Positions 46,885 to 59,826 of a stretch of DNA of 64,000 nt are shown here, piece by piece. The notes under the pieces were generated by a model that was given only the letters and a program-made list of their open reading frames with translations, was not told where the DNA came from and did no database searches. Source of the stretch: Rattus norvegicus (lineage: Eukaryota > Chordata > Mammalia > Rodentia > Muridae); NCBI RefSeq assembly GCF_036323735.1, contig NC_086020.1:129390210-129454209 (forward strand), in the 5' to 3' direction. A program made the position numbers and the translations under genes. Numbering within the stretch: position 1 is the first letter of the stretch; each line of letters starts with the position of its first letter.

Positions 46885-47300
46885 TCCTTTTTACTAGATA
46901 TTTTTCATTTGCAGATCAAATGTTATCCACTTTCCTGGTTTCCCATCCACAAGCTCCCTATCCCATCCAGCCTCCCCGTTCTTCTATGAAGGTGTTACCA
47001 CACAGCAACCACCCCCGATTCCCCTCACCACCCTGAAATTTCCCTCTACTGGGGGTTCCAGCCTTGGCAGGAACCCAGGGCTTCTCCGGCCATTGGTGCC
47101 CAACAAGGTCATCCTCTGCTACAAATAGAGCTCGAGCCATGGGTCTGTCCATATGTACTCTTTTGGTATTGGATTAGTCCCTGGGAGCTCTGGTTGGTTG
47201 GTATTAATGTTCTTATAGGGTTGTGAGCCCCTTCGGCTCCTTCAATTTTTTCTCTAATTTCTCCAATGGGTACCTTGTTCTCAGTTCAATGGTTAGCTAT

Positions 47301-47380
<80 letters not shown>

Positions 47381-50300
47381 GAGGGCTGCTGCGTCCCCAG
47401 GTGGGGCAGTCTCTGAATGGCCATTCCTTCAGTCTCTGCTCCAAACTTTGTCTCCATATTTCCTCCTAAGAATATTTTATTTCTAGCATTAAGAAGGACT
47501 AAAGCATCTGAAATTCTGTCATCCTCCTTGAGCTTCATGTGGTCTTTGGAGTGTATCTTGGGTAATGTGAGCTTTTAGGCTAATATGCACTTATTAGAGA
47601 ATGCACACCATGTGTGTTCTTTTATGATTGGGTTACCTCACTCAGGATATTTTCCATTTTATTAGGGTTATTTGGCTCTCTGGGGTCTAGCGTCTTGACT
47701 TCTTTGTAGATATTGGATATTAGGTCGCTATCATATGTAGGATTTGTAAAGATCTTTTCCCAATCTGTTCCTTGCATTTTGTCATAATGACAGTGTTTTT
47801 TTTTTTACCTTACAAAAGTTTTGCAATTTTATAAGGCCCTATTTGTCATTCATGATCTTAGAGCATAAGTCATTGGGGTTTTGTTCAGTAAAATTTCCCC
47901 AGTGCCCATGTGTTTGAGGCTCTGCCCCACTGTTTCTTCTATTAGATTGAGTATATCTGGTTTATGTGGAGGTTCTTGATCCACTTGGACTTAAGTTTTG
48001 TACAGGGCAAAAAGAATGGATTGAGTTGCATTCTTCTACGCTAACCTCCAGTTGAACCAACACCACATTGAAAATGCTATCTCTTTTCTGCTGGATGGTT
48101 TTCGCTCCTTGTCAAAGATCAAGTAACCATAGGTGTGTGAGCTCATTTCTGTGTCTTCAATTCTGTTTCACTGATTTACCTGCCTGTTCTGATCCAATAC
48201 AGTACATTTTTTTTTAATCCCTGTTGCTCTGTAATACTGCTTGAGGTCAGGGGTGGTGATTCCCCCGAAGTTCTTTTGTAGTTGAGGATACTATTTGTTA
48301 TCCTGGTTTTTTTGTTATTCCAAATGAATTTGCAAATTGCTCTTTCTGACTATGAAGAATTGACTTGCAATTGTGATGGGGATTGCATTGAACATATAGA
48401 TTGCTTTTAAGAAAATGGCCATTTTTATTCTATTAATCCTGCCAGTCCATGATCATGGGAGGTCTTTCTATCTTCTGAGGTCTCCTTCATTTTTTTCTTC
48501 AGAGACATGAAGTTGTTGTCATACAGATCTGTTACTTACTTGGTTAGATTCATACCCAGGTATTTTATGTTATTTGGGACTATGGTGAAGGGTGTCATTT
48601 CCCTTCTCAGCCTGTTTATCTTTTGAGTCGAGGAAGGCAACTGATTTGCTTGAGTTAATATTTTACCCAGCCACTTTGCTGAAGTTTTTTTTATCAGGCT
48701 TAGTAGTTTTCTTGTGGAACTTTTGGGGTCACTTAAATATACTATCATATCATCTGGAAATACTGATATTTTGACTTCTTCCTTTCTAGTTTGTATGCCT
48801 TTGACCTCCATTTGTTGTATGATTGTCTTGACTAGGATTTTGAGTACTATATTGAATAAGTAGGGAGAGTGAACAGCCTTATCTAGTACCTGATTTTAAT
48901 GGGATTGCTTCAACTTTTCTTCATTTAGTTTGATGTTGGCTACTATTTTGCTCTATATATATTGAATTTATTATGTTTAAGATGGGCCTTGAATTCCTGA
49001 TATTTCCAAGACTTTTAAAATGAAGGGTGTTGAATTTTGTCAAATGATATATCAGCATCTAATGAGGTGATCATGTGATTTTTTTCTTTGGATTTTTTTC
49101 ACAATTGATTATGTTGATGGATTTCTGTATACTGAACCATCCCTGCATTCCTGGAATGAAGCCTACTTGATCATGATAGATGATCATTTTGATTTTTTTC
49201 TCAGATTAGATTTGCAAGAATTTTATTAAGTATATTTTTCATTGATATTCATAAGGGAACTTGGTCTGAAGTTCTCCTTCTTTGTTGGGTCTTTGTGTGG
49301 TTTAGATATAAACATAAATGTGACTTCATAGAAGGAATTGGGCAGTGTTACTTCTGTATCTATTTTTTGGAAAGTTTTGGACCATATTGGTATTTTGTCT
49401 TCTATGAAGGTCTAATGGAATTCTCCAGTAAGCATCTGGTTCTGGGCTTTTATTGGTTGGGATACTTTGATTAACAGCTTCTATTTCTTAAGGAGTTATG
49501 AGACTGTTTAGATGGTTTATCTGATCTTGATTTAATTTTGGTTCCTAGTGTCTGTCAAGAAAATCATCCGTTTCCTCCAGATTTTCCAGTTTTGTTGAAT
49601 ATGAGCTTTTGTAGTAGGATCTGATGGTTTTTTTGTTTGTTTTTTTGTTTTGAATTTTGTCAGAATCTATTGTTATGTCTCCCCTTTCTTTTCTGATTTT
49701 GTTAATTTGGGTAAACTCTCTGTGCCCTCTGGTTAGTCTGGTTCAGGGTTTATCTATCGTCTTGATTTTCTCAAATAACCAGCTCCTGATTTTGTTGACT
49801 CTTTTTATAGTTCTTTTGATCTCTACTTCATTGATTTTTAGTCCTGAGTTTCATTTTCTCCTGATGTCTACTCTTCTTCGGAGTATTGCTTATTTTTGTT
49901 ATAGTCCTGTCACCTATGATGTCAAGCTAGTAAGGTATGCTCTCTCCAGTTTCATTTTGGAGGCATTCAGATATGAGTTTTCCTTTTAGTACTACTAAAA
50001 AAGACTTTCATTGTGTCCCATTAGTTTGGGTATGTTGTGCCTTAATTTCATTAAATTCTAAAAAGTCTATAGTTTCTTTATTTCTTCCTTGACCAAGTTA
50101 TCATTGACTAGACTGCTGTTCTACTTCCATGGAAGTGTGGGCTTTCTGTAGTTTTTGTTTTTATTGAAGACCAGCCTTAGTCCAGTGTGATCTGATAGGA
50201 TGCATGGTATGATTTCAATCTTTTTGTATCTGTTGAGGCCTATTTTGTAACTGATTATATGGTCAATTTTGGAGAAGGACCATGAGGTGCTGAGAAAAAG

Positions 50301-51780
50301 TTATATTCTTTTGTTTTAGGATGAAATGTTCTATAAATATCTCTTAAATCCATTTGGTTCATAACTTGTTAATTTCTCTAAGTCTCTGATTAATTTCTGT
50401 TTCCATGATTAGTATATTAATTAGAGAGGGGTGGTGAAATATCCCACTATTATTGTGTTCGGTACAATGGGTGCTTTGAATTTACATAAGGTTTGTTTTA
50501 TGAATGTAGGTGTCCTTGAATTTGGAGCATAGATATTCAGGATTGAGAGCTCATCTTGGTGGAGTTTTCCTTCGATGAATATGAAGTATCCTTCCTTATC
50601 TTTTTTGATAACTCTTGTTGGAAATTCAATTTTATTCGATATTCAAATGGCTACTCCAATTTGTTTCTTGGGACTATTTGCCCTTTAAGTTAGGAGTCTT
50701 AGCTTTCTTCTATACCTATTATTCTTAGGTTTGAACTTTTCATTGTGTTCTGTATTTCCTGGATGTTTTGGGTTTGGAGATTTTTGCATTTTACATTTTC
50801 TTTGACAGTTGTGTCAATGTTTTCTATGGTATCTTCTGCCCCTGAGATTTTTCTCTTCTATCTCTTTTGTCCTGATCTCTTTCCTAGGTTTTCTATCTCC
50901 ATGATTGTCTACCTTTGTGCTTTTTTATTGTATCTATTTTCAATTTTAGATCCTGGATGGTTTTCTTCAGTTCCTTCTCCTGCTTGGTTGCGTTTCTGAA
51001 ATTCTTTAAGGGATTTTTGTGTTTTCTCTATAAGGGCTTCTACTTATTTACTTGTTTTGTCTTGTATTTCTTTAAGGGAGTTATTTATGTCTTTCTTAAA
51101 GTCCTCTAACATCATCATTAGATGTGATTTTAAATCCAAATCTTGCTTTTCCCCTGTGCTTGGATATCCCATATTTGCTTTGGCAGGAGAATTGGGCTCT
51201 GATGATGCCAATTAGTCCTGGTTTCTGTTGCTTAGGTTCCTGTGCTTACCTCTTGCCATCAAGTTGTCTCTGGTGTTAGATTGCCTTACGATCTCTGAGA
51301 GTGACTTGACCCTCCTCTAAGCCTCTGTGTCAGCACTCCCATAGACCGGTTTTCTCCCTGCAGGATCTGGGTACAGAGAGCTGTGGGACTATGTCAATTC
51401 TGTGAGCAGGCAGAAAACAGAAGGTTCCTATCCCATACTACAACTTGGTTTATGTGTCCTGAGCCCTCCATACAAGTCACTCAGAGCAGAAGAATTGTTT
51501 TCATCTGTGCTCTCAGGTGTGTCTGCAGTTCTCCCAAGTGGGTTTCAGTTCTAGGAGCAGGCAGAAACTGGAAGGGTCCTGTCCCTAACTGCTTCTAGGT
51601 TTCTGCAACTAGAGGGCACCAGGCAGGTTCCTCCTGGGCCATGAATGTGAGCAGAAATGGAGGTGTCCCTTGAGCTCTGAGGATTGTTCTCACTTCTGAG
51701 AGTCCAGCTCTCTCCCCAACAGGATTTGGCTGCAGAGAACTGTGGGACCAATTCAGCTGTAAGATTACACAGAAATGGAA
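46885..51780 (-). mobile_element. Nearly full-length antisense L1 with internal deletion (dead)
   Basis: In order along the plus strand: antisense 3'UTR (46885-47560) with a (TA)n array, a scrap of the ORF2 end (47600-47660), antisense ORF2 (47690-50680), ORF1 (about 50690-51180) and 5'UTR-like sequence to about 51780. About 0.56 kb of the ORF2 C-terminus is missing at ~47660. The longest surviving ORF2 piece is RT-encoding 48536-48811 (VKISVFPDDMIVYLSDPKS, with FADD mutated to FPDD). Multiple stops and frameshifts make it inactive. Confidence 0.85.
47288..47378. repeat. (TA)n array inside an L1 3'UTR
   Basis: About 40 AT units. The neighbouring 3'UTR sequence between the TTCAATGG block and the CCCAGGTGGGGCAG block is missing, so the array appears to replace it. 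Confidence 0.95.
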
Positions 51781-52203
51781 GGCATGTTCAACATTCTTAA
51801 TCATCAGGGAAATGCAAATCCAAATGACCCTGAAGTTCCACATTATGCCAATCAGAATTGCCAAGATCAAAACTCAAATGGCAGTCTGTGGTGGTGAGAA
51901 TGTGGAGAAAGATAAACATTCTCCATTGCTGTAAGATTGCAAACAGATACTACCACTCTGACACTAAGACTGGTGGTTCTATGAAAAAAATGGAATTAGC
52001 TCCACCTGAAGATTCAGCTATATGACTCCTAGATATATGCCTAAAAGACACACTACACTACCACAAGGACACATACTACACTATGTTCATAGCAACCATA
52101 TTTACAATAGCAAGAAGCTAGAAACAACCCAGTCATCCCTCAACTGAATAATGGATTCAAAAAAATGTGGTTCATTTATACATTGGACTTCTATTCAGAT
52201 ATT
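51779..52203 (+). mobile_element. Old sense L1 ORF2 C-terminal fragment, left part
   Basis: AAGGCATGTTCAACATTCTTAATCATCAGGGAAATGCAAATC aligns with about 40165-40205 of the intact L1, and similarity continues to the GGAATATTACTCAGCTATCAAAA position at about 52190-52205. The element is then split by a younger L1 and continues at about 54170. Confidence 0.8.
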
Positions 52204-54168
52204 AAAATGAGGACATCCCTGAACTCAAGAAATATTACACAACAATAGTGATAAAAACTGTACGGTATTGGTACAGGGAGAGGCAGATAGACAAGTGGAA
52301 TAGAATTGAAAACCCAGAAATGAACCCACACACCTATGGTCACTTGATTTTTGACAAAGGAGCCAAAACCATCCAATGGAAAAAAGATAGCATTTTCAGC
52401 AAAATGTGCTGGTTCAACTGAAGGTCAGCATGTAGAAGAATGCAGATCGATCCATGCTTATCACCCTGTACAAAGCTTAAGTCCAAGTGGATCAAGGACC
52501 TCCACATCAAACCAGATACACTTAAACTAATAGAAGAAAAAGTGGGGAAGAATCTGGATCACATGGGCACTGGAGAAAATTTCCTGAACAAAACACCAAT
52601 GGCTTATGCTCTAAGACCAAGAATTGACAATTGGGATCTCATAAAACTACAAAGCTTTTGTAAGGCAAAGGACAATGTTTTAGGACAAAACGGCAACCAA
52701 CAGATTGGGAAAAGATCTTTACCAGTCCTACAACTGATAGAGGGCTTATATCAAAAATATACAAAGAACTCAAGAAGTTAGACCGCAGGTAGACAAATAA
52801 CCCTATTAAAAATGAGGTAGAGAACTAAACAAAGAATTCACAGCTGAGGAATGCCATATGACTGAGAAGCACCTAAAGAAATTTTCAACATCTTTAGTCA
52901 TAAATGAAATGCAAATCAAAACAACCATGAGATTCCACCTCACACCAGTCAGAATGGCTAAAATTAAAATCTCAGGTGATAGCAAATGGAGGTGAAGTTG
53001 TGGAGAAAGAGGAACTCTCCTCCATTGTTGGTGGGATTGCAGAATGGTACAAACATTCTGGAAATCAGTCCGGAGGTTCCTCAGAAAATTGGACATTAAA
53101 CTACCTGAGGACCCAGCTATACCTCTCTTGGGCATATAACCAAAAGATGCTCCAACATACAACAAAGACACATGTTCCACTCTGTTCATAGCAGCCTTAT
53201 TTATAATAGCCGGAAGCTGGAAAGAACCTAGATGCCCTTCAACAGAGGAATGGATACAGAAAATGTGGTACATCTACAGAATGGAATACTACTCTGCTAT
53301 CAAAAACAATGACTTTATCTAATCATTGGCAAATGGATGGAATTGGAAAATATTATCCTGAGTGAGGTAACCCAATCACAGAAAAATAAACATGGTATGC
53401 ATTCATTGACAAGTGGATATTAGCCCAAATGCTCGAGTTACTCTAGATGTACAGAACAGGTGAAACTCAAGAAGGATGACCAAAATGCAAATGCTTCATT
53501 CCTTTTTTAAAAGGGGAACAAGAATACCCTTGGAAGGGAATAAGGAGGCAAAGTTTAGAACAGAGGCTGAAGGAACACCCATTCAGAGCCTGCTCCACAT
53601 GTGGCCCATACATATACAACCAACAAACTAGATAAGATGGATGAAGCAAAGAAGTGCAGGCTGACAGGAACCGTATGTAGATCTCTCCTGAGTGACACAG
53701 CCAGAATACAGCAAATACAGAGGCGAATGCCAGCAGCAAAGAACTGAACTGAGAACGGGACCCCCATTGAAAGAATCAGAGAAAGGACTGGAGGAGCTTG
53801 AAGGGTCTCGAGTCCCCATATGAACAACAATGTCAACCAACCAGAGCTTTCAGGGATTAAGTCACTACCCAAAAACTATACGTGGACTGACCCTGGTCCC
53901 CAACTGCATAGGTAGCAATAAGTAGCCTAGTAAGGGCACCAGTGGAAGGGGATGCCCTTGGTCCTGCCAAGACTGAACCCCCAGTGAACAGGATTGTTGG
54001 GGGAAGGGCAGTAAGAGGAGGAGGATGGGCAGGGGAACACCCATATAGAAAGGGAGAGGGAGAGGTTAGATGGATGTTTGCTTGGAAACTGGGAAAGGTA
54101 ATAACAATTGAAATATAAATAAGAAATAATCAATTTAATAAAGATGGAGAAAAGGAAAAAAATGACAT
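52204..54168 (+). mobile_element. 5'-truncated L1 nested in an older L1
   Basis: Starts at about ORF2 codon 872 (CCCTGAACTCAAGAAATATTAC) and includes the ORF2 C-terminus and complete 3'UTR. It ends AATTTAATAAAGATGGAGAAAAGGAAAA. The flanks read AAAATGAGGACATC (52204-52217) and AAAATGACATC (about 54159-54169), an imperfect duplication after a TT/AAAA site. ORF2 is interrupted, but 52440-52781 keeps 113 open codons (KSKWIKDLHIKPDTLKLIEE...). Confidence 0.88.
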
Positions 54169-55365
54169 CATGAATTTTTTCAGATGAATGGATGGAACTA
54201 GAAAATTCCATCCTGAGTGAGGTAAGACACACCCTAAAGGATGTGAGTGTTATCTACTCATGGATAAGTGGATATTAGCTAGAAAGTTCAGAATGCCCAT
54301 TGTGTTACTCACAGAACTTAGAAATCCTTACAAGTTGGAAGGCCCAAATGTAGATACCTGACAACCACTTAAAAGAAGAACAATATAATCATGAGAGGCA
54401 GAGGAAGTGAGCAAACTGGAGATGTGAGGGGAAGGAGAAAAGAAGGCTTAAGTTTAGGCATCCAGAGAGACAGGAGGAATGCTCAGAGAGCCAGAAGAAT
54501 GAATAGAGAAAGGTAGCTGTGGACATTTTCAGGCAGAGAGAGCCTCTAGAAAGTCCTTCATGTGAGAGGCTACCAAGAATCAATGAATATCACGTTAGCA
54601 GAAATGCCCATCAGTGGGGAGAAGGAACCAGAAGAGACCACCACCATTAGATAGACATGGTCCCCAGTAGAGACAGGGGGCCATCCACTGATCTTCAAAA
54701 AAATTAACTCAGAATTGTTCGTGTCTAAAGGACATGCAGGGACAAAAATAGAGCAGAGACTGAAAGAAAGGCCACCCAGAGACTGGCTCAACTTTGTATC
54801 CATCCCATTTGCTCACACCAAAACCTGACATTATTATTGAGGCCAAATTGTGCATGCAAACAGCATCCTGGCATGGCTCGCATGACAGAGCCTCAGCAAC
54901 CAACTGAGACAAATGCAGATTCTAAGAGCTAACCATTAGATTGCAGTTAATGTTCAATATGGAAGAATTAGAGGAACAACTGAAGCAGCTGAGGGGAATT
55001 GCAACCCCATAATATGAACAACAGTGTCAACTAACATGGACTCCTCAGAGAGTCAGAGATTATACTAAAAACCAAGGCACACATGTTTTATGCCTCCCAG
55101 GCACACATGTAGCATGTAGCAGAAGACTGCCTTGTATCGCCTCAGTGGAAGAGGATGGGCTTAATCCAATGGAAACTTTTGTCCAAGGGAAGAGGAATGG
55201 TGGTAGTGGTGAGGTAAGGGTGGGTGTGTGTGGGTGGTGGGTGGTGGGTAATCATCCTCTCATAGGTGGAAGGTGGGGAATGAGTGGGATGAAGAACTTA
55301 GGGAGGGAAGAAGCAGAAGAGTGTAACATTTGGAATATAAATAAGTAAAATAATTTAATTAAAAA
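54169..55365 (+). mobile_element. Old sense L1, right part (ORF2 end and 3'UTR)
   Basis: Continues the element of 51779-52203: ATGGATGGAACTAGAAAATTCCATCCTGAGTGAGGTAA..., GGATAAGTGGATATTAGC, then a long older-type 3'UTR ending in AATATAAATAAGTAAAATAATTTAATT at about 55365. Confidence 0.8.
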
Positions 55366-55611
55366 TCATTATGAAATGCATTAAGATAAAACAAAAACAA
55401 AAAAAAATAGAATTGTACCAAACAAATGGAAGAAAAACCTTTTTTACATCCTGTGCAATTTTCTTAGTTGGAATATTGTTTCTTTTGTGATGATAACATG
55501 ATGAGCATACAAAAAAAGAAAGAAAAAAAAGAAAAACACTGTTTCAACAGTGATATGTGTGTATGTGTGTGCATGTATATGTCTGACAGGGTAACAAGGA
55601 ATAGACTGTGC

Positions 55612-56010
55612 TGCTTAGGTTTTGTCAGCTTATACCAAGTTATCTGAGAATTCATTATCTGAGAAGTAATTACCAATTTCTAATTGGTTATGACTCTTTT
55701 TGATTTAACTATGGGCATGTCAATGGAGCAGTTTTGATTGATATTCGATGTGGTAGGACCAATAGCACTGTTTATAGAGCCGCCTCTGAGGCATTTGACT
55801 ACACTGTGTATGAAGACAGTCTGTGCCGTCCAGAAAGAAGCAAGCTAGTATCCATCTTTCCTCCATGGACTCTGCCTCAGGTTTTGCATGTAGATTCCTG
55901 TCTTTCATTTCTAGCCAAGTTGGAATGTGACCTGTGCTCTGAAATAAACTTTTGTTTCCTGAGATGGCTGTGTTCAGGTTTTACGAAGAGCAGTAAGAGA
56001 GCAAACTACA
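55612..56010 (+). mobile_element. Second, more diverged copy of the 15361-type repeat
   Basis: TTAGGTTTTGTCAGCTTATACCAAGTTATCTGAG corresponds to the left end of the 15361 copy, TTTCCTCCATGGACTCTGCCTCAGGTTTTGC and GAAATAAACTTTTGTTTCCT to its right half. The 95-codon plus frame at 55734-56021 is spurious. Confidence 0.5.
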
Positions 56011-56104
56011 GCAACTGGTGACCAGGTATATCAGCCAATTTGTTCCTGTTTCTTCAAAGGAAGACTTTAAAAAGAAAGAAATGTCAAACTTAGCTTTAAA
56101 AAGA

Positions 56105-56370
56105 TACTGCTTCCATGATCTGTCCATTGATGAGAATGGTTTGTTGAAGTCTTCTACCATTATTGTATGGAGTGCAATGTGTGTTTTAAGCTTTATAAAG
56201 TTTCTTTCTGGATGTGAATGACCTTGCATTTGGAGCATAGATGTTCAGAGTTGAGAGTTCATCTTGGTAGATTTTTTTTCTTTGATGAACATGAAGTGCC
56301 CATTTTTATCTTTATTGATAACTTTTAGTTGAAAGTAGATTTTTTTCGATATTAGAACGTGTTGTTGTAA
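56105..56370 (-). mobile_element. Old antisense L1 ORF2 endonuclease-region fragment
   Basis: TTGGAGCATAGATGTTCAGAGTTGAGAGTTCATCTTGGTAG is the complement of the 'ELSILNIYAPN' coding region. The preceding sequence matches the antisense of the adjacent ORF2 codons. Short, diverged, no frame. Confidence 0.75.
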
Positions 56371-57282
56371 AATTATATAAAAAATGGCTTTCTTTTACCC
56401 TGCTAGATCCAGCACCACAGTGTACCAAGATATCTGGTAGATACCTTGCCAGAAGCACACATCCCAATTCAGTGACTGCCCAGTGTCTCTAGCTGCCGCA
56501 CACTCTCTTACACTTAAATCTTCACATAAAAGAACACACAATACAATAACCCGTGATTCAATTGATATGCCCACCTAAGCATGCAAAGCCATGTACACAT
56601 CCATCCCTTAAGAATATTCATAACAAGATGTAAATACACAGAGTGGGATCTTACTACCAGCCTCCATGTACTCTTTATGACTACTCTCCCTGTCTCCTCC
56701 TGTCTCTTTCTCCTTTCCATTCCAGTCTCCTCCCCTTCTCTCAAACTTTTCTCCCACCCATTCTTTCTTCTTGTCCAATGACAGGCCTCATTCTCTCCTC
56801 TACCAGCCCTCACCTATATGACACTCTACAAGAATGTTTACTCCTGCTTGTTCCTTGAGATCATTTGCTTGGAATTTTTCTTTTTTCTCTTTTCTTTTAC
56901 TGTATATTTTCTTTATATACATTTCAAATATTATCTACTTTTCTGAATTTCCCTCCAGAAAAAACCTATTCCATTCCCTTCCCCCTGCTTCTATAAGGGT
57001 GCTTCCCTACCCACCCACCAACTCCCTCCTGCCTCCCTGCCCTGGCATTCCCCTACACTGGGAATCTAGCCTTCACAGGACCAAGAGGCCCTCCTCCCAT
57101 TGATGCCCTAAAAGGCTATCTTCTGTTAGATATGCTGCTGGAGCCATGGGTAGATCCATGGGTACTTTTTGGCTTGTAGATTAATCCTTGGGAGCTTTGG
57201 GATGTCTGATTGGTTTATATTGTTTTTCTTTCTATAGGCTTGGAAACCCCTTCTGATCCTTCATTCCTTTCTCTAACTCCTC

Positions 57283-57333
57283 CATTCTTTGTCCTCATTC
57301 TTTGTCCTCATTCTTTGTCCTCATTCTTTGTCC
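57283..57333. repeat. 13-bp tandem repeat in an L1 3'UTR
   Basis: Four copies of CATTCTTTGTCCT (the last lacks its final T). A local duplication within the antisense 3'UTR at the TTCTCAGTTCAATGG position. Confidence 0.95.
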
Positions 57334-59743
57334 AATGGTTGGCTGTGAAAATGAAAATCTGTATTTGTCATGCAGAGGCAGAGCCTCTGAGGAGACAACT
57401 ATGTCAAACTCCTGTCCGCAACCCTTCTTGGAAACCACAATACTGTCTGGTTTGGTTTCTGTATATGGGGTAGAGACTCAGGGAGGGCACTCTCTGGATG
57501 AACATTCCATCTGTCTCTGCTCCATACTTTGTCTCTGTATTCCTCCCATGAATAATTTGTTCCCTCTTCTAAGAAGTTTTGAAGCATCCACACTTTGGTC
57601 TTTATTCTTCTTGAGCTTCATGTGGTCTGTAAATGGTATGATGGGTATTCAAAGCTTTTGACATAATATCCACTTACCAGTGAGTGCATACGTGTGGTAT
57701 TTTTGTGATTGAGTTACCTAACTCAGGGTAATATTTTCTAGTTCCATGTATTTGTCTAAGAAATATATGAGGTCATTGTTTTTACTTGCTGAATAGTAAC
57801 AAATTATATAATGTACCATGTTTTCTGTATCCATTCCTCTGTTGAAGGACATCTGGTTCTTTCCAGGTTTCGACTAGTATAAATAAGGCTGCTATGAACA
57901 TCAAGGAACATGTGTCCTGGCTATATGTTGGAACATAATTTGGATATATGTCCAGGAGTATTATTGCTTGGTCTTCAGGAAATAATCTGTCCAATTTTCT
58001 GATGAACACCCAAGTTGATTTCCACAGTGGTTGTACAACCTTGCAATTCCACCAACAACAGAGGAGTGTTCCTCTTTCTCTACATCCTTACCAGCATCTG
58101 CTATCACCTGAGTTGTACTTAGCTATTCTGACTGGTGTGAGGTAGAATCTCAGTGTTGTTTGATTAAAATTTCCATGATGACTAAGGATGGTGAACATTT
58201 CATTAGTTGCTTTATAACCTTTCAATATTCCTCAGTTGAGATTTGTTTTTCAACTCTATACCCCATTTTTAAAATGTTATTTGATTCTGTAGAGTTTAAC
58301 TTCTTGAGTTCTTTGTATATATTAAATATTAGCCATCTATTGAATGTAGAATTGGACAAGATCTTTCCAAATCTGTTGGTTGCCATTTTGTCCTATTGAC
58401 AGTGTCCTTCGCCTTACAGAAGTTTTGCAATATTATGAGGTCCCATGAGCCAATGCTTGATCTTAGAGAATAAACCACTGGGTTTCTGTTCAGGAATATT
58501 TCCACAGTGCCCGTGAGTTTGAGGCACTTCACTAATTGTGCTTCTATTAGTTTCACCATATCTGGTTTTATGTGAAGGTCCTTGATCCACTTGGACTTGA
58601 GCTTTGTACAAGGAGTTAAGGGTAAATTAATTTGCAAGCTTCTACTTGCTGAACACCATATGAACCAGCACCATTGGTTGAAAATGCTGTCTTTTTTCCC
58701 ACTGGATGGTTTTATCTCCTTTGTCAAAGACTATGTGACCATAGGTGTTTGTTCATTTCTGGGTCTTCACTTCTATTCCATTGATCGCACTGCCTGACTC
58801 TGTACTGATACCATACTGTTTTTGAATCATAATTTCTCTGCATTACAGTTTAAGGTCTGAGATAGCGATTTCCCCAGAAATTACTTAATTGTTGAGAAGC
58901 GTTTTCATCATCCTGAGATTTTTGTTATTACAAATCAATTTGCAAATTGTTCTTTTTAACTCTATGAAGAACTGAGTTGCAATTTTGATGGGAATTGAAT
59001 CTGTAGACTGCTTTCAGTAAGATGGCCATTTTTACTACATTCATCCTGCCAATCCATGAGCATGGGAGATATTTTCATTTTCTGAGATCTTCAATTTCTT
59101 TCTATATTAATTAGGTAGGCAGAGAGTGGGCAGCCTTTTCAGGTCCCAGAATTTAGTGGGATTGTTTGAAATTCTTCTCCATTTAGTTTGATGTTGGCTA
59201 CTGATTTGCTGTATATTACTTTTACTATTTTTATGTTTGGGCCTTGAATTCCTGATCTTTCAACGACTTTTACCATGAAGGAGTGTTGAATTTTGTCAAA
59301 TGCTTTCTCAGCATCCAATGAGATGATCATGTATTTTTTTCCCTTTGTGTTTGTTTATATAGTAGATTATATGGATTTCTGTATTTTAAATCATTCCTGA
59401 ATTGCTGGGGTAAAGTTACTTGATCAGGATGTATCATTGTTTCGATGTATTATTGGATTCCGTTTGTGAAAACTTTATTAAGTATTTTTGCATCAATATT
59501 CATAAGGGAACTTGGTCTGAAGTTTTCTTTCTTTGTTGGGTCTTTGTGTGGTTTAGGTATAGGCATAATCGTGGCTTCATAAAAGGAACTGGGTAGTGTT
59601 CCTTCTTTTCCTGTTTTGTAGAATTGTTTGAAGAGTATTTTATCAGGCCTTCTTTGAAGTTCTGATAGAATTTTGCACTAAACCCATATGGTTCTGGGCT
59701 TTTTTTAGTTGGGAGGCCTTTAGTGACTTGCTTCTATATCTTT

Positions 59744-59826
59744 TTTTTTTCTGGGGCTGGGGACAGAACCCAGGACCTTGCGCTTCCTAGGTAAGCACTC
59801 TACCACTGAGCCAAATCCCCAACCCC
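59744..59826 (-). mobile_element. ID element (BC1-type SINE)
   Basis: On the minus strand it reads GGGGTTGGGGATTTGGCTCAGTGGTAGAG..., a tRNA-Ala/BC1-derived SINE with RNA polymerase III A box (TGGCTCAGTGG) and a slightly changed B box, ending in an A tail. An exact 16-bp duplication, TTGCTTCTATATCTTT, flanks it (59728-59743 and 59827-59842). It is inserted in the antisense L1 ORF2. ID elements are especially numerous in rat. Confidence 0.97.

Noticed and set aside
52440..52781. 113-codon ORF as an independent gene
   Set aside because: It is an ORF2 C-terminal remnant of a truncated, frameshifted L1.
59744..59826. Possible tRNA gene (A box and partial B box)
   Set aside because: It is an ID SINE: tRNA-like 5' part, A tail and target duplication. 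No complete cloverleaf is needed to explain the boxes.
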